Source of the DNA: Erysipelotrichales bacterium
GTDB taxonomy: Bacteria > Bacillota_I > Bacilli_A > Erysipelotrichales > Erysipelotrichaceae
DNA length: 37,831 nucleotides
Assembly: GCA_017532345.1 (NCBI GenBank)
Contig: JAFXJJ010000019.1
Span: 1-37,831 of the forward strand
Reading direction: 5' to 3'
The notes under the pieces were generated by a model that did not search any database, had not been told where the DNA came from, and saw only the letters and a program-made list of their open reading frames with translations. The position numbers and the translations under genes were made by a program. Of this stretch, positions 7,588 through 15,260 are shown one piece after another; the first letter of the stretch is position 1, and the number at the start of each line of letters is the position of its first letter.

Positions 7588-8599
7588 ATAATAAATGAAT
7601 ATTGTTTGCTTTGCAAATATCAAACATTTCTTTGCTCCATGCACTAGCTTGTACTTCACCAATATGTGCTTTATGAAGAAGCAGCATGCATAAACGAGAT
7701 TGTCCAATACCTCCACCCATTGTTAGTGGTAATTGATTACTTAGTAACATAGAATGGAATGGTAATGATGTACGATCCATACAATTTGCTTTTTCTAATT
7801 GCTCTAAAAGAACATTCTTATTAACTCTAATACCCATGCTTGAGATTTCCATTGCTTGGTCCAATACATGATCATAAATTAGAATATCACCATTTAATGA
7901 CCAATCATCATAGTCTGGAGCTCTTCCATCATGTTTATTTCCACTTTCTAGTACATCACCAATTTGCATGATAAAGACACTTTCGTATTCTTTACAAATA
8001 GCATTTTCTCTTTGCTTAGGTGTAAGACTAGGATATTTATTTTCTAATTCTTGAGTAGTAATAAATTTGATGTTTTCCTCGATGAATGGTGTAATTGAAG
8101 GGAATTGTTGAACTAAAAGGTTTTCTGTTTCCTTTACTGTTTTCATAATTGAACGAACAGTATTCTTCAATGTTTCAACATTACGTTCTTCATCTAAAAT
8201 AATTTTTTCCCAATCCCATTGGTCTACGTAAATAGAATGTAAGTTATCTAAATCTTCATCTCTACGAATGGCATTCATATCAGTATATAAACCTTCACCA
8301 AAGTTGAAATCATATTTCTTTAATGCCATACGTTTCCATTTAGCTAGACTATGAACAATTTCAAATTCATCATTAACTTCTTTGATATCAAAATGAACTG
8401 GACGTTCAACTCCATTTAAGTTATCATTTAAACCACTATTTTGCGAAACAAATAGAGGTGCAGAAACTCTTATTAATTTTAAATTCTCAGCCAAACGATT
8501 TTCAAATGTATCCTTAATTAGCTTAATAGCTACTTGAGTATCAATTAAAGATAGTTCAGAAGAATAATCTTTAGGGAGAATTAATTTACTTATAGGCAT
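7586..8599 (-). CDS. asnA: Aspartate--ammonia ligase (asparagine synthetase A)
   Basis: A 337-residue AsnA, making asparagine from aspartate, ammonia and ATP, with a class II aminoacyl-tRNA-synthetase fold. Recognisable family segments include LIRVSAPLF and [14 protein letters not shown] near the N-terminus, [22 protein letters not shown] with YVDQWDWE, and the C-terminal [17 protein letters not shown] motif-3-like stretch. Length is typical. AAGGAGTGA precedes the ATG. No T-box leader fits in the roughly 110 nt to the divergent chromate transporter gene, so regulation by tRNA-Asn is not supported here. Confidence 0.96.
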   Translation of the reverse strand: MPISKLILPKDYSSELSLIDTQVAIKLIKDTFENRLAENLKLIRVSAPLFVSQNSGLNDNLNGVERPVHFDIKEVNDEFEIVHSLAKWKRMALKKYDFNFGEGLYTDMNAIRRDEDLDNLHSIYVDQWDWEKIILDEERNVETLKNTVRSIMKTVKETENLLVQQFPSITPFIEENIKFITTQELENKYPSLTPKQRENAICKEYESVFIMQIGDVLESGNKHDGRAPDYDDWSLNGDILIYDHVLDQAMEISSMGIRVNKNVLLEQLEKANCMDRTSLPFHSMLLSNQLPLTMGGGIGQSRLCMLLLHKAHIGEVQASAWSKEMFDICKANNIHLL

Positions 8600-8708
8600 A
8601 CTAAATCACTCCTTAAATACATACTATTATATTTTATAATAATTTTACAAAAAAATAAATGATTTTATAAATAGTTAGTGTATAATATACGAGATTGAGA
8701 GGTATTAT

Positions 8709-9248
8709 ATGAATAGTTACTTAGATTTGTTTTTAACTTTCGCTAGAATAGGAGGTCTAACATTTGGTGGAGGATATGCGATGTTACCTATGTTAGAGAG
8801 AGAGTTAGTAGAAAATAAAAAATGGATTGCAGAAGAAGACTTAACAGATTATTTTGCAATTGGACAATGCACGCCTGGTGTTATTGCTGTTAATGTTGCT
8901 ACTTTTGTTGGAATAAAACAATTAGGTACATTAGGTGGTATAGTAGCGACACTTGGTGTAGTATTTCCTAGTGTTGTGATTATCACTGTCATTGCAGCAT
9001 TCTTATCTAACTTTGCAGAGTTAGAGGTAGTAAATCATGCTTTTGCTGGATTACGTGTATGTGTTTGTGTTTTGATATTTAATGCGGTTTCTAAACTGTT
9101 TAAGAAGTCTATTGTAGATCGATATACGATAGGTATTTTCTTATGTGTACTTGGATTAAGTGTTTTTACTAATCTTTCACCAATTGTATTTGTTGTTTGT
9201 TCTGGTATAGCTGGTGTAGTTATTAAAGTGAAGGGAGGAATAAACTAA
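8709..9248 (+). CDS. chrA: Chromate transporter, half-size subunit 1
   Basis: A 179-residue CHR-family membrane protein with about five or six hydrophobic segments. The conserved N-terminal FGGGYAMLPMLERELV motif and GQCTPGVIAVNVATFVG match the CHR domain. In many Bacillota the transporter is split into two half-size proteins encoded side by side, as here. The family exports chromate in characterised members, but the natural substrate in this organism is not known. A TATAAT at 8681-8686 is a probable -10. The next gene overlaps by one base (TAATG), indicating coupled translation. Confidence 0.9.
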   Translation: MNSYLDLFLTFARIGGLTFGGGYAMLPMLERELVENKKWIAEEDLTDYFAIGQCTPGVIAVNVATFVGIKQLGTLGGIVATLGVVFPSVVIITVIAAFLSNFAELEVVNHAFAGLRVCVCVLIFNAVSKLFKKSIVDRYTIGIFLCVLGLSVFTNLSPIVFVVCSGIAGVVIKVKGGIN

Positions 9249-9811
9249 TGTTGTATTTACGTTTATTTTTCGAATTCTTTAAAACTGGTTTATTTGCTGT
9301 TGGAGGTGGATTAGCTACCTTACCTTTCTTATCAGCAATGGGGGAAAAGACAGGCTGGTTTACTCAAGCTCAATTAGCTAACATGATTGCGATTAGTGAA
9401 TCTACACCAGGACCAATTGGTGTTAATATGGCTACATATGTTGGTTTTGAAACAGGTGGTGCTTTAGGCTCGGTAGTTGCAACGATAGGCTTAATTACTC
9501 CTAGTGTAATGGTAATTATGGTTGTTTCTTCATTTTTAAAGAAATATAAAGATAATAAATATGTACAAGCTGTATTCTATGGGTTACGCGCTGCCTCAGT
9601 GGCATTAATTGCTTCCTCACTATTATCAGTTGTTGAAATGTCTTTACTAAGTGTTGATGTATATAATACAACAGGTAATATTTTAGATATCTTTAATTTT
9701 CTAAATATTATGATTGCCATTGCATTATATGCAGCAATAAAAAAATACAATGCTCATCCTGCTGTTTTCTTATTAGTTTCTGCCATTTTAGGAATCGTTT
9801 TAGGGTTATAA
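9248..9811 (+). CDS. chrA: Chromate transporter, half-size subunit 2
   Basis: A 187-residue partner of the preceding gene, with the same CHR signatures: FAVGGGLATLPFL near the N-terminus and SESTPGPIGVNMATYVG. Hydrophobic segments run to the C-terminus. It probably forms a heterodimer with subunit 1, replacing the two-domain ChrA of proteobacteria. An AAGGGAGG SD lies inside the end of the upstream gene. The operon ends in a strong terminator. Confidence 0.9.
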   Translation: MLYLRLFFEFFKTGLFAVGGGLATLPFLSAMGEKTGWFTQAQLANMIAISESTPGPIGVNMATYVGFETGGALGSVVATIGLITPSVMVIMVVSSFLKKYKDNKYVQAVFYGLRAASVALIASSLLSVVEMSLLSVDVYNTTGNILDIFNFLNIMIAIALYAAIKKYNAHPAVFLLVSAILGIVLGL

Positions 9812-9817
9812 TTAGTT

Positions 9818-9850
9818 AAAAAGAATATGATTATTTCATATTCTTTTTTA
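9818..9850 (+). terminator. Terminator of chromate transporter operon
   Basis: A 13-bp stem, AAAAAGAATATGA/TCATATTCTTTTT, with a 5-nt loop and further T. A long, A/T-rich but perfect hairpin. Confidence 0.85.
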
Positions 9851-9856
9851 GTTAAT

Positions 9857-9885
9857 TTGAATGTTGAAAAGTGAAGTGCTATAAT
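9857..9885 (+). promoter_or_regulatory. Promoter of lipoprotein gene
   Basis: TTGAAT (9857-9862), 17 nt, TATAAT (9880-9885). Predicted transcription starts near 9892, only a few bases before the SD AAGGGAG (9896-9902). This limits where translation can begin. Confidence 0.78.
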
Positions 9886-9910
9886 ATTAAAAAGTAAGGG
9901 AGTATTTACT

Positions 9911-10927
9911 ATTAAGCGTAAGTTATGTTTAGTACTTTCTATAATGCTAGTTTTAATGTGTTTTTTAGGATGTAGTGATAGTGGGGATAATGATGTAGAA
10001 AATAATGATGATAGTGTTGTTCAAGAATCTACTGATAACACATCTAATGATGAAGGTGAAAAGGTAGAGAATGAAGAGCAAATTACTACTATACAAACTA
10101 CAGTAGATACAACCACTACGAAAGTTACTACAACTAAGAGTACAACAACGACAACTAAAGCCACGACTACTACGAAAGCTACAACAACAACTAAAAAGCC
10201 AGTTACAACAAAGAAAGTAACTGCTGCTAGTATTCCTGACAATGCTATCCCAGATTTATATACATGGGCGGGAAGTCATTATGTTAAGAAATCTGTTGGT
10301 GAATTATTTATTACATATAGAACAGATCCAGAGATTATGTATGAATATGTGGAATTACTTAAAAAGTATGGGTTTAATTTAATAGATACTTTCAGTGGTT
10401 CTAAAAATCGTGAAGCATGGGGCTTAGTGAAACCAGGATATCCAGATTGGGCTCTGAGTGGTACAAAATGGATTGATGGTGAATATCACTTGACAATACG
10501 TCGTGTGGATGAAGGTAAGAGCTATTGGATGACATTTGATGAAGAGGCCTTCCAATTGTATGATACTGGTGAACGGAGAGATGGTTCTAGTGCAACACCT
10601 GGGGCAGTAACGACTATGCAAAAGGATGATTCTAATGCTTCAGTTACGATGAATTTAAGGGTAGGAGAGACAGCTGGGGTTACGTATACTTGGACACAAT
10701 TTGGTTCTGCATATAATACTTATGATTGGAGTGTTGTCAGTGGAGCTAGTCATATTAGTATTGAATCATCAGTTGGAGATACATGTAGATTTAAGGCGCT
10801 ATCTAAAGGTACTGCAGTACTAGAAGTTAAGTATCATTATACAGTAGATGGAGAAGATGTTCTTACTGGTAATGATAGAACTGTAGCGAAAACAAAAACT
10901 AAACGATTCAATATAGTGGTTGAATAA
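9911..10927 (+). CDS. Secreted lipoprotein with Thr-rich linker (probable AUU start)
   Basis: No ATG, GTG or TTG lies in frame near the SD AAGGGAG (9896-9902). An ATT at 9911, 8 nt after it, would begin a complete lipoprotein signal: Lys-Arg-Lys, a hydrophobic core and lipobox FLGC with Cys21. The first in-frame ATG (9944) would remove all the positive charges. From ATT the product is 338 residues. After an acidic Asp/Glu/Asn-rich stretch comes a Thr/Lys linker (about residues 60-100), typical of cell-wall-spanning spacers. Two globular parts follow: an unidentified region with several tryptophans (WAGSHY, WGLVKPGYPDW), then a C-terminal part (about 245-338) that looks Ig-like (Big2-type). 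The function is unknown. It is monocistronic with its own promoter and terminator. Confidence 0.75.
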   Translation: MKRKLCLVLSIMLVLMCFLGCSDSGDNDVENNDDSVVQESTDNTSNDEGEKVENEEQITTIQTTVDTTTTKVTTTKSTTTTTKATTTTKATTTTKKPVTTKKVTAASIPDNAIPDLYTWAGSHYVKKSVGELFITYRTDPEIMYEYVELLKKYGFNLIDTFSGSKNREAWGLVKPGYPDWALSGTKWIDGEYHLTIRRVDEGKSYWMTFDEEAFQLYDTGERRDGSSATPGAVTTMQKDDSNASVTMNLRVGETAGVTYTWTQFGSAYNTYDWSVVSGASHISIESSVGDTCRFKALSKGTAVLEVKYHYTVDGEDVLTGNDRTVAKTKTKRFNIVVE

Positions 10928-10931
10928 AGAT

Positions 10932-10961
10932 AAAAGAGAAATCGGCTGATTTCTCTTTTTT
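10932..10961. terminator. Bidirectional terminator (lipoprotein gene / purC-like gene)
   Basis: A 12-bp stem, AAAAGAGAAATC/GATTTCTCTTTT, loop GGCT, followed by T on the + strand. The A-run on the 5' side gives a U-run for the - strand purC-like transcript that ends here. Confidence 0.88.
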
Positions 10962-10966
10962 AGTTA

Positions 10967-11353
10967 TTATCTATTAAGAATTAATTTAGTTAATTCTACA
11001 GGTTCAATAATTTTGTCACCTCTATATACACGCATATTACCAGATGCTACTAAGCGACATATAACTTCTAATCCATGACCAAAAACTGTAGCTGGAAGTA
11101 CCTCCATTGTTGCATTCTCAATATCTGCATTTACATAGTGTGTTTTGATACCTGCTTCTTTTAATAGTTTAAAATAATAAATGGAAGTCTCAAGGTTAGC
11201 TTTACCAATACCTTCAATTGTTAGACCAACGGTATTTTCACCTGGATCAAATATACCATCTTTACCTGTGCAATCATCTTTAAATTTCAACATTACATTG
11301 CCATTATCTAAACTGTAGACATCTTTAGTTTTGCCTTCATATATTTTCTTCAT
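10967..11353 (-). CDS. purC: Truncated SAICAR synthase (PurC-like N-terminal half)
   Basis: A 128-residue protein matching the N-terminal half of phosphoribosylaminoimidazole-succinocarboxamide synthase, which is normally about 230-240 residues. Visible are YEGKTKDVY for ATP binding, [38 protein letters not shown] and a short divergent tail ending LILNR. The catalytic and substrate-binding C-terminal half is absent. The stop lies 6 nt before a terminator, so no frameshifted remainder exists. The start at ATG 11353 follows GGGAGG; an upstream TTG lies within this SD. No other de novo purine genes are adjacent. It is probably a decaying gene, though a shortened protein with another role cannot be excluded. 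Confidence 0.78.
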   Translation of the reverse strand: MKKIYEGKTKDVYSLDNGNVMLKFKDDCTGKDGIFDPGENTVGLTIEGIGKANLETSIYYFKLLKEAGIKTHYVNADIENATMEVLPATVFGHGLEVICRLVASGNMRVYRGDKIIEPVELTKLILNR

Positions 11354-11430
11354 ATGTTGACCTCCCAAATACTAATATATTGCTGCTCGTACTTTACCAT
11401 AATTTATGAAGATATTAAATCATTTTTATT

Positions 11431-11468
11431 CAAAAAATAAAATCTGAGGATATTGCAGTCCTCAGATT
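11431..11468 (-). terminator. Terminator of xpt
   Basis: Stem AATCTGAGGA/TCCTCAGATT with an 8-nt loop. On the - strand it is followed by TTTATTTTTTG. It separates xpt from the downstream purC-like gene. Confidence 0.85.
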
Positions 11469-11476
11469 AATAAATA

Positions 11477-12046
11477 TTATTCAAATTCAATTTTATTGGC
11501 ATATAGCTTTTTAATCTTAGCTAATGAATATACTTCAATACCTAATTCTTCAGCATGTGCTACACCAGCTTGGAATGATTTCTCAATAACAATACCAGCA
11601 CCAGCAATCTTAGCGTTACAATCAGTGACAATTTTATGAATTGCTAGTAATGATTGGCCGTTAGCTAGGAAATCATCGATAAATAAAATATTATCATTTT
11701 CATTTAAATATTCTTTTGCGATAGTTACTGTATATTTATGTTCTTTAGTATAGGAATAAACTGCACTTTGAGCAATATCATTATTTAAAATGATACTAGT
11801 TCCTTTTCTAGCGAATACAACCGGTACATTAAGATGTAATCCCGCAAATACAGCAGGAGCTATACCACTTGATTCAATTGTAACAATTTTTGTGATATTG
11901 TGATTTTTAAAGTGTTCTGCAAATTCTTTACCAATTTCATCCATTAAAACAGGATCAATTTGATGATTCATAAAACTGTCTACTTTTAGTAATGAAGCAT
12001 TAATAATAATACCTTTCTCATTAATATACTGCTTTAGCTTTTCCAT
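11477..12046 (-). CDS. xpt: Xanthine phosphoribosyltransferase
   Basis: A 189-residue purine-salvage enzyme converting xanthine and PRPP to XMP. Family landmarks are LKVDSFMNHQIDP near the N-terminus, TIESSGIAPAV, VVFARKGTS, the PRPP-binding loop ILFIDDFLANGQS and GAGIVIEKSFQ. The frame begins at ATG 12067, but that codon sits almost on the predicted transcription start with no SD. The ATG at 12046 is preceded by AAAGAGAG and matches the usual MxxLK start of Xpt. The short leader leaves no room for the guanine riboswitch that controls xpt in many relatives. Confidence 0.94.
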   Translation of the reverse strand: MEKLKQYINEKGIIINASLLKVDSFMNHQIDPVLMDEIGKEFAEHFKNHNITKIVTIESSGIAPAVFAGLHLNVPVVFARKGTSIILNNDIAQSAVYSYTKEHKYTVTIAKEYLNENDNILFIDDFLANGQSLLAIHKIVTDCNAKIAGAGIVIEKSFQAGVAHAEELGIEVYSLAKIKKLYANKIEFE

Positions 12047-12078
12047 ACTTAATAATCTCTCTTTCATTTCTACAATTC

Positions 12079-12087
12079 ATTATAGCA
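12079..12087 (-). promoter_or_regulatory. Extended -10 promoter of xpt
   Basis: TGCTATAAT on the - strand, an extended -10 element. No convincing -35. Transcription would start near 12072. Confidence 0.6.
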
Positions 12088-12101
12088 TGTTTTCATAAAA
12101 A

Positions 12102-12110
12102 TGGTATAAT
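12102..12110 (+). promoter_or_regulatory. Extended -10 promoter of the 5'-nucleotidase gene
   Basis: TGGTATAAT on the + strand, a perfect extended -10. It lies only 15 bp from the divergent xpt -10, so the two promoters share one short region. Confidence 0.65.
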
Positions 12111-12136
12111 ATAAAGGTAAAAGAAAGAGTGGTTTT

Positions 12137-13039
12137 ATGGCAGTTAGATTAGACAAAAAATTAGTAATAGGTATTTCTTCTCGAGCATTATTTGATTTAA
12201 GCTATGAAAATGAATTATTCGAGAGGGAAGGTTATAAATCGTACAGTAAGTATCAGATTGAGCACGAAAATGATGTTTTAAAACCAGGAAGTGGGTTTGC
12301 GTTAGTTAAGGCTTTATTGAAGCTTAATAATTATGAAGAAACCAAAGATTTAGTTGAAGTAATTGTTATGAGTAGAAATAGTGCAGATGCTTCATTACGT
12401 GTGTTTAATTCAATTAAACATTATGGATTAGATATTACTAGAGGTGTGCTTACTAGTGGAAGACATTTAAGTGATTATCTTTCAGCATTTAATATTGATT
12501 TATTTTTAAGTGCTTATGAGGATGACGTACAAAAGGCAATTGATTCGAATTTTGCTGCAGGATTAATATATACTGATTCTAATGTTGAATATGATACTGA
12601 TAATATTGACCAAATTAGAATTGCATTTGATGGTGATGCGGTTTTATTCTCAGATGAATCAGAAATGATTTTTAAATCACAAGGTATGCAAGCATTTGTT
12701 GATAATGAAGTAGCTAATGCCAACAAGGAATTACCAGAGGGACCATTTGCGAATTTATTAAAGACTATTGCGGGTATTCAACAACGATTTGATTTAGATG
12801 ATTGTCCGATTCGTACAGCTATCGTAACAGCTCGCAGTGCGCCTGCACATGAACGTGTTATTCGTACTTTAAGAGCTTGGAATGTACGTGTTGATGAAGC
12901 GTTCTTCCTTGGTGGAATGCGTAAGAAGGAATTCCTACAAGCATTTGGTGCTAACATTTTCTTTGATGACCAAGCTACACATTTAGACCCTGCGTCAAAG
13001 GCTGTACCATCAGCACAAGTGCCATATCGCAGTAAATAA
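12137..13039 (+). CDS. 5'-nucleotidase (cytosolic NT5C1-like family)
   Basis: A 300-residue protein of the 5_nucleotid family (Pfam PF06189, related to cytosolic 5'-nucleotidase I), which dephosphorylates nucleoside monophosphates such as AMP or IMP. Family segments are LVIGISSRALFDL at residues 9-21, SRNSADASLRVFNSI, GLDITRGVLTSGR, IAFDGDAVLFSDE for the HAD-like Asp-x-Asp site, and IRTAIVTARSAPAHERVIRTLR followed by FFDDQATHLD. Divergent from xpt, so salvage and breakdown of purines are placed back to back. An AAAGAGTGG SD precedes the ATG. No clear T-tailed terminator follows. Confidence 0.9.
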   Translation: MAVRLDKKLVIGISSRALFDLSYENELFEREGYKSYSKYQIEHENDVLKPGSGFALVKALLKLNNYEETKDLVEVIVMSRNSADASLRVFNSIKHYGLDITRGVLTSGRHLSDYLSAFNIDLFLSAYEDDVQKAIDSNFAAGLIYTDSNVEYDTDNIDQIRIAFDGDAVLFSDESEMIFKSQGMQAFVDNEVANANKELPEGPFANLLKTIAGIQQRFDLDDCPIRTAIVTARSAPAHERVIRTLRAWNVRVDEAFFLGGMRKKEFLQAFGANIFFDDQATHLDPASKAVPSAQVPYRSK

Positions 13040-13091
13040 TTCAAAATGGACTAATAATAATTAAATTTATTATTATCCTAAGGCGTTTTAA

Positions 13092-13120
13092 TTGAATATA
13101 TAAAAATTATCGTATATAAT
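13092..13120 (+). promoter_or_regulatory. Promoter of cheV
   Basis: TTGAAT (13092-13097), 17 nt, TATAAT (13115-13120). A near-consensus sigma-A promoter rather than a sigma-D-type motility promoter. It lies about 34 nt before the cheV start. Confidence 0.78.
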
Positions 13121-13153
13121 AGAGATAACTAAATAATGATAGAGGTGTTTATT

Positions 13154-14074
13154 ATGGAAGAGAATAAAACAGGTATATTACTTGAATCCGGAACTAATGA
13201 ATTAGAAGTTATGGAATTTACTATTGCCGGTGAAGTATTTGGTATTAATGTAGCTAAGGTTACTGAAATCATGATTCCATCAGATGTTAAACCTATGCAA
13301 CATGCACATCCATGTGTTGAAGGTGTATTCAAACCACGTGGTAATGTTATTACAGTTATTGATTTACCTAAATATTTAGGCTTAGAAATTCCTGAAGATG
13401 ATCGTTCATTATTTATCATCACAAATTTCAATAAAATGGACGTAGCATTCCGTGTACAACGTGTAGTTGGTATTGCACGTATTAGTTGGACTGCAATTCA
13501 AAAACCAGATAAGATTATTTATGGAGGATCTGATGGTGTAGCAACTGGTCTAGCAGAATTTGAAGATCGTTTAATTACTATCTTAGACTTTGAAAAGATT
13601 GTTGCTGAAATTTCTCCTGAAACTTCAATTAAAGAAAGTGAAATTGATGAATTAGGTGAAAGACAAATTAGCAATGAGCCTATCGTTATTGCAGAAGACT
13701 CTGTATTATTAGCTAAGATGATTGTTGAATGCTTACATAAAGCAGGATATAGAAATATTAATCAATTTGATAATGGACAAGAAGCTTGGGATTATTTAAG
13801 TAGTTTACGTGAAGATCCTGACTTAAGAAATAAGGTGTCTTTAGTTATCACAGATATCGAAATGCCTAAGATGGATGGGCATCGCTTAACTAAGTTAATT
13901 AAAGATGATACTAAACTAAGAAATATTCCAGTAGTTATTTTCTCTTCTTTAATTAATGAAGAAACATATATTAAAGGTAAGAGTTTAGGCGCTGATGAAC
14001 AATTATCTAAACCAGAAATTGGTCATTTAGTAGAAGTTATTGACCATTTATTAAGAATTAGAAATGAAGCATAA
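13154..14074 (+). CDS. cheV: Chemotaxis coupling/response-regulator protein CheV
   Basis: A 306-residue two-domain protein that couples chemoreceptors to CheA and adapts through phosphorylation. The CheW-like domain spans about residues 8-160 (LEVMEFTIAGEVFGINVAKVTEI, GNVITVIDLPKYLG). The receiver domain spans about 175-305, with acidic pocket AEDS, phospho-acceptor aspartate in TDIEMPKMDG, and conserved Ser/Lys in FSS and SKPE. The upstream ATG at 13136 is out of reach of any SD, whereas AGAGGTG (13141-13147) is 6 nt from the ATG at 13154. It is monocistronic with its own promoter and terminator, and no other che genes are in the window. Confidence 0.95.
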   Translation: MEENKTGILLESGTNELEVMEFTIAGEVFGINVAKVTEIMIPSDVKPMQHAHPCVEGVFKPRGNVITVIDLPKYLGLEIPEDDRSLFIITNFNKMDVAFRVQRVVGIARISWTAIQKPDKIIYGGSDGVATGLAEFEDRLITILDFEKIVAEISPETSIKESEIDELGERQISNEPIVIAEDSVLLAKMIVECLHKAGYRNINQFDNGQEAWDYLSSLREDPDLRNKVSLVITDIEMPKMDGHRLTKLIKDDTKLRNIPVVIFSSLINEETYIKGKSLGADEQLSKPEIGHLVEVIDHLLRIRNEA

Positions 14075-14098
14075 AACCCAGCAATGGGTTTTTGTTTT
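14073..14098 (+). terminator. Terminator of cheV
   Basis: Stem AAAACCCA/TGGGTTTT, loop GCAA, followed by TGTTTTATTTTTTTT. It starts at the cheV stop codon. Confidence 0.88.
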
Positions 14099-14147
14099 AT
14101 TTTTTTTAGTTCTGTGTTAGAATAGTAAAGCATGGAAGGAGAATTAT

Positions 14148-14498
14148 ATGAGTAAAAAGGAAATTAAAATCGTAGGGATTCTATTTCTAGTACTTTTACT
14201 AGTTTCTGGGGGATTATATGGCTATCGTTATTATAAGATGATGAAAGAACGTAGCGAAATAGTTTATATAAATGTACAACATCGTGATGATATTATTGCG
14301 CAAATTGATATATCAGTAGATGGTATATACGAATTTACAGGGGATTATGGTAAATTATATTTAGAAGTACGTGATGAAAGATACCATGTATTTGATGTAG
14401 AATGTCCAGATCATACTTGTGAAGGATTTGGATGGGTAGGTAAGGATTCAATAGTTACTATTAGTTGCTTACCAAATAGTATTTTTATATTCCAATAG
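14148..14498 (+). CDS. NusG domain II-containing membrane-anchored protein
   Basis: A 116-residue protein with one N-terminal membrane segment (about residues 7-26) and an outer NusG-domain-II-like module (Pfam NusG_II). The family's cysteine signature is present: VECPDHTCEGFGWV followed by ISCLPN. Such proteins often sit near electron-transport or vitamin-transporter genes, but their role is not established and they are not transcription factors. GGAAGGAG precedes the ATG. A terminator separates it from the folT riboswitch downstream, so cotranscription with folT is unlikely. Confidence 0.85.
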   Translation: MSKKEIKIVGILFLVLLLVSGGLYGYRYYKMMKERSEIVYINVQHRDDIIAQIDISVDGIYEFTGDYGKLYLEVRDERYHVFDVECPDHTCEGFGWVGKDSIVTISCLPNSIFIFQ

Positions 14499-14518
14499 CA
14501 GTTAATCTGCTATTTTTT
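14494..14518 (+). terminator. Terminator of NusG-II gene
   Basis: Stem AATAGCAG/CTGCTATT with loop TTAAT, then four or more T. It overlaps the stop codon. Confidence 0.85.
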
Positions 14519-14523
14519 GTATC

Positions 14524-14551
14524 TTGCGTTAAATTTATATTGAAGTATAAT
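14524..14551 (+). promoter_or_regulatory. Promoter of the folT riboswitch transcript
   Basis: TTGCGT (14524-14529), 16 nt, TATAAT (14546-14551). Predicted start near 14558, just before the first riboswitch helix. Confidence 0.72.
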
Positions 14552-14561
14552 AAAGATGTAT

Positions 14562-14660
14562 TCAGATTTAGATTATGATGCGTAAAGTGCCAAGTAAACA
14601 GGGAATTGTTACTGGACGAAAAAGCGTTGCCTTTGCGGTGTCATAGTCGATTCCCGCTGA
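14562..14660 (+). promoter_or_regulatory. Tetrahydrofolate (THF) riboswitch upstream of folT
   Basis: The sequence and pairing match the THF aptamer. P1 is TCAG/CTGA at the ends. P2 is TATGA (14574-14578) with TCATA (14641-14645), flanked by the conserved GCGTAAAGTG and GCGGTG. P3 is CCAAGTAA/TTACTGG with one bulge. The pseudoknot GGGAAT (14601-14606) with ATTCCC (14650-14655) is perfect. The downstream platform has a hairpin (14660-14667 with 14686-14693) whose loop carries CCTCC (14679-14683), complementary to the folT SD GGAGG (14712-14716). Control of translation is therefore likely, with weak termination also possible. Confidence 0.88.
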
Positions 14661-14723
14661 TCATAAATAGTCGCTTAACCTCCTTTTTATGATTAGTTTT
14701 AATTATAGAATGGAGGATTTATT

Positions 14724-15248
14724 ATGTGGAAGGATAGTTTATTAGAATTGCGCAAAACGAAGTCGATAGTAACGGCTGGATTATTATCGGCATTAAATGT
14801 AGTACTAGGGATGTTTCAGATTATTGTGATACCTCAAGTATTAATATTTTCATTTAATTTTTTAAGTGTTTCTGCATTAGGGTTCTTATGTGGTCCATTT
14901 GTTTGTGGAATAGCAGGAGCTATTTGTGATATTTTAAAGTTTCTATTTAATCCTACTGGAGAGTTTTTCCTAGGGTTTACATTAAATGAATTCTTGGGTG
15001 GTTTCATTTATGGTCTAGTGCTTTATAAAAAGAAGGTATCCTTAACAAGATGTTTCTTTGCGAAAGCTATCGTTAATATAGTCATTAATATACTATTAAC
15101 ACCATTATGGTTAAATATCTTGTATGGTAAGGCATGGATTGCATATGCTTCAACACGTTTAATTAAGAACATTGTAGGACTTCCAATTGAAAGTTTTGTG
15201 ATGTATTATATCTTAAAATTGGTGTCTAGAATAAGACAAAAAAACTAA
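14724..15248 (+). CDS. folT: Folate ECF transporter S component FolT
   Basis: A 174-residue membrane protein with about six hydrophobic segments, the substrate-binding subunit of an energy-coupling-factor (ECF) vitamin transporter. The start LRKTKSIVTAGLLSALNVVLG, the LNEFLGGFIYGLVLYKK loop and the C-terminal ASTRLIKNIVGLPIES helix match the FolT branch. It needs the shared EcfA/EcfA'/EcfT module, which is not in this window. The preceding THF riboswitch independently supports folate as the substrate. SD GGAGG (14712-14716) lies 7 nt before the ATG. A weak hairpin (AACTAAT/ATTAGTT) overlaps the stop. Confidence 0.92.
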   Translation: MWKDSLLELRKTKSIVTAGLLSALNVVLGMFQIIVIPQVLIFSFNFLSVSALGFLCGPFVCGIAGAICDILKFLFNPTGEFFLGFTLNEFLGGFIYGLVLYKKKVSLTRCFFAKAIVNIVINILLTPLWLNILYGKAWIAYASTRLIKNIVGLPIESFVMYYILKLVSRIRQKN

Positions 15249-15260
15249 TGGGCATATTAG

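Noticed and set aside
8600-8708. T-box leader for asnA
   Set aside because: The roughly 110-nt gap to the divergent chromate gene is too short for a T-box and has no specifier or T-box sequence.
10021-10242. Valine-rich - strand frame
   Set aside because: Antisense of the Thr/Lys linker in the lipoprotein gene; ACN/AAR codons give Val/Phe runs in reverse.
12047-12136. Purine riboswitch upstream of xpt
   Set aside because: The leader is about 30 nt and has no conserved J1/2 or loop-loop sequences. xpt in this organism appears to be controlled differently.
13058-13076. A/T inverted repeat after the 5'-nucleotidase gene
   Set aside because: TAATAATAA/TTATTATTA pairs perfectly but consists only of A-T pairs and lacks a T-run, so it is too weak to call a terminator.
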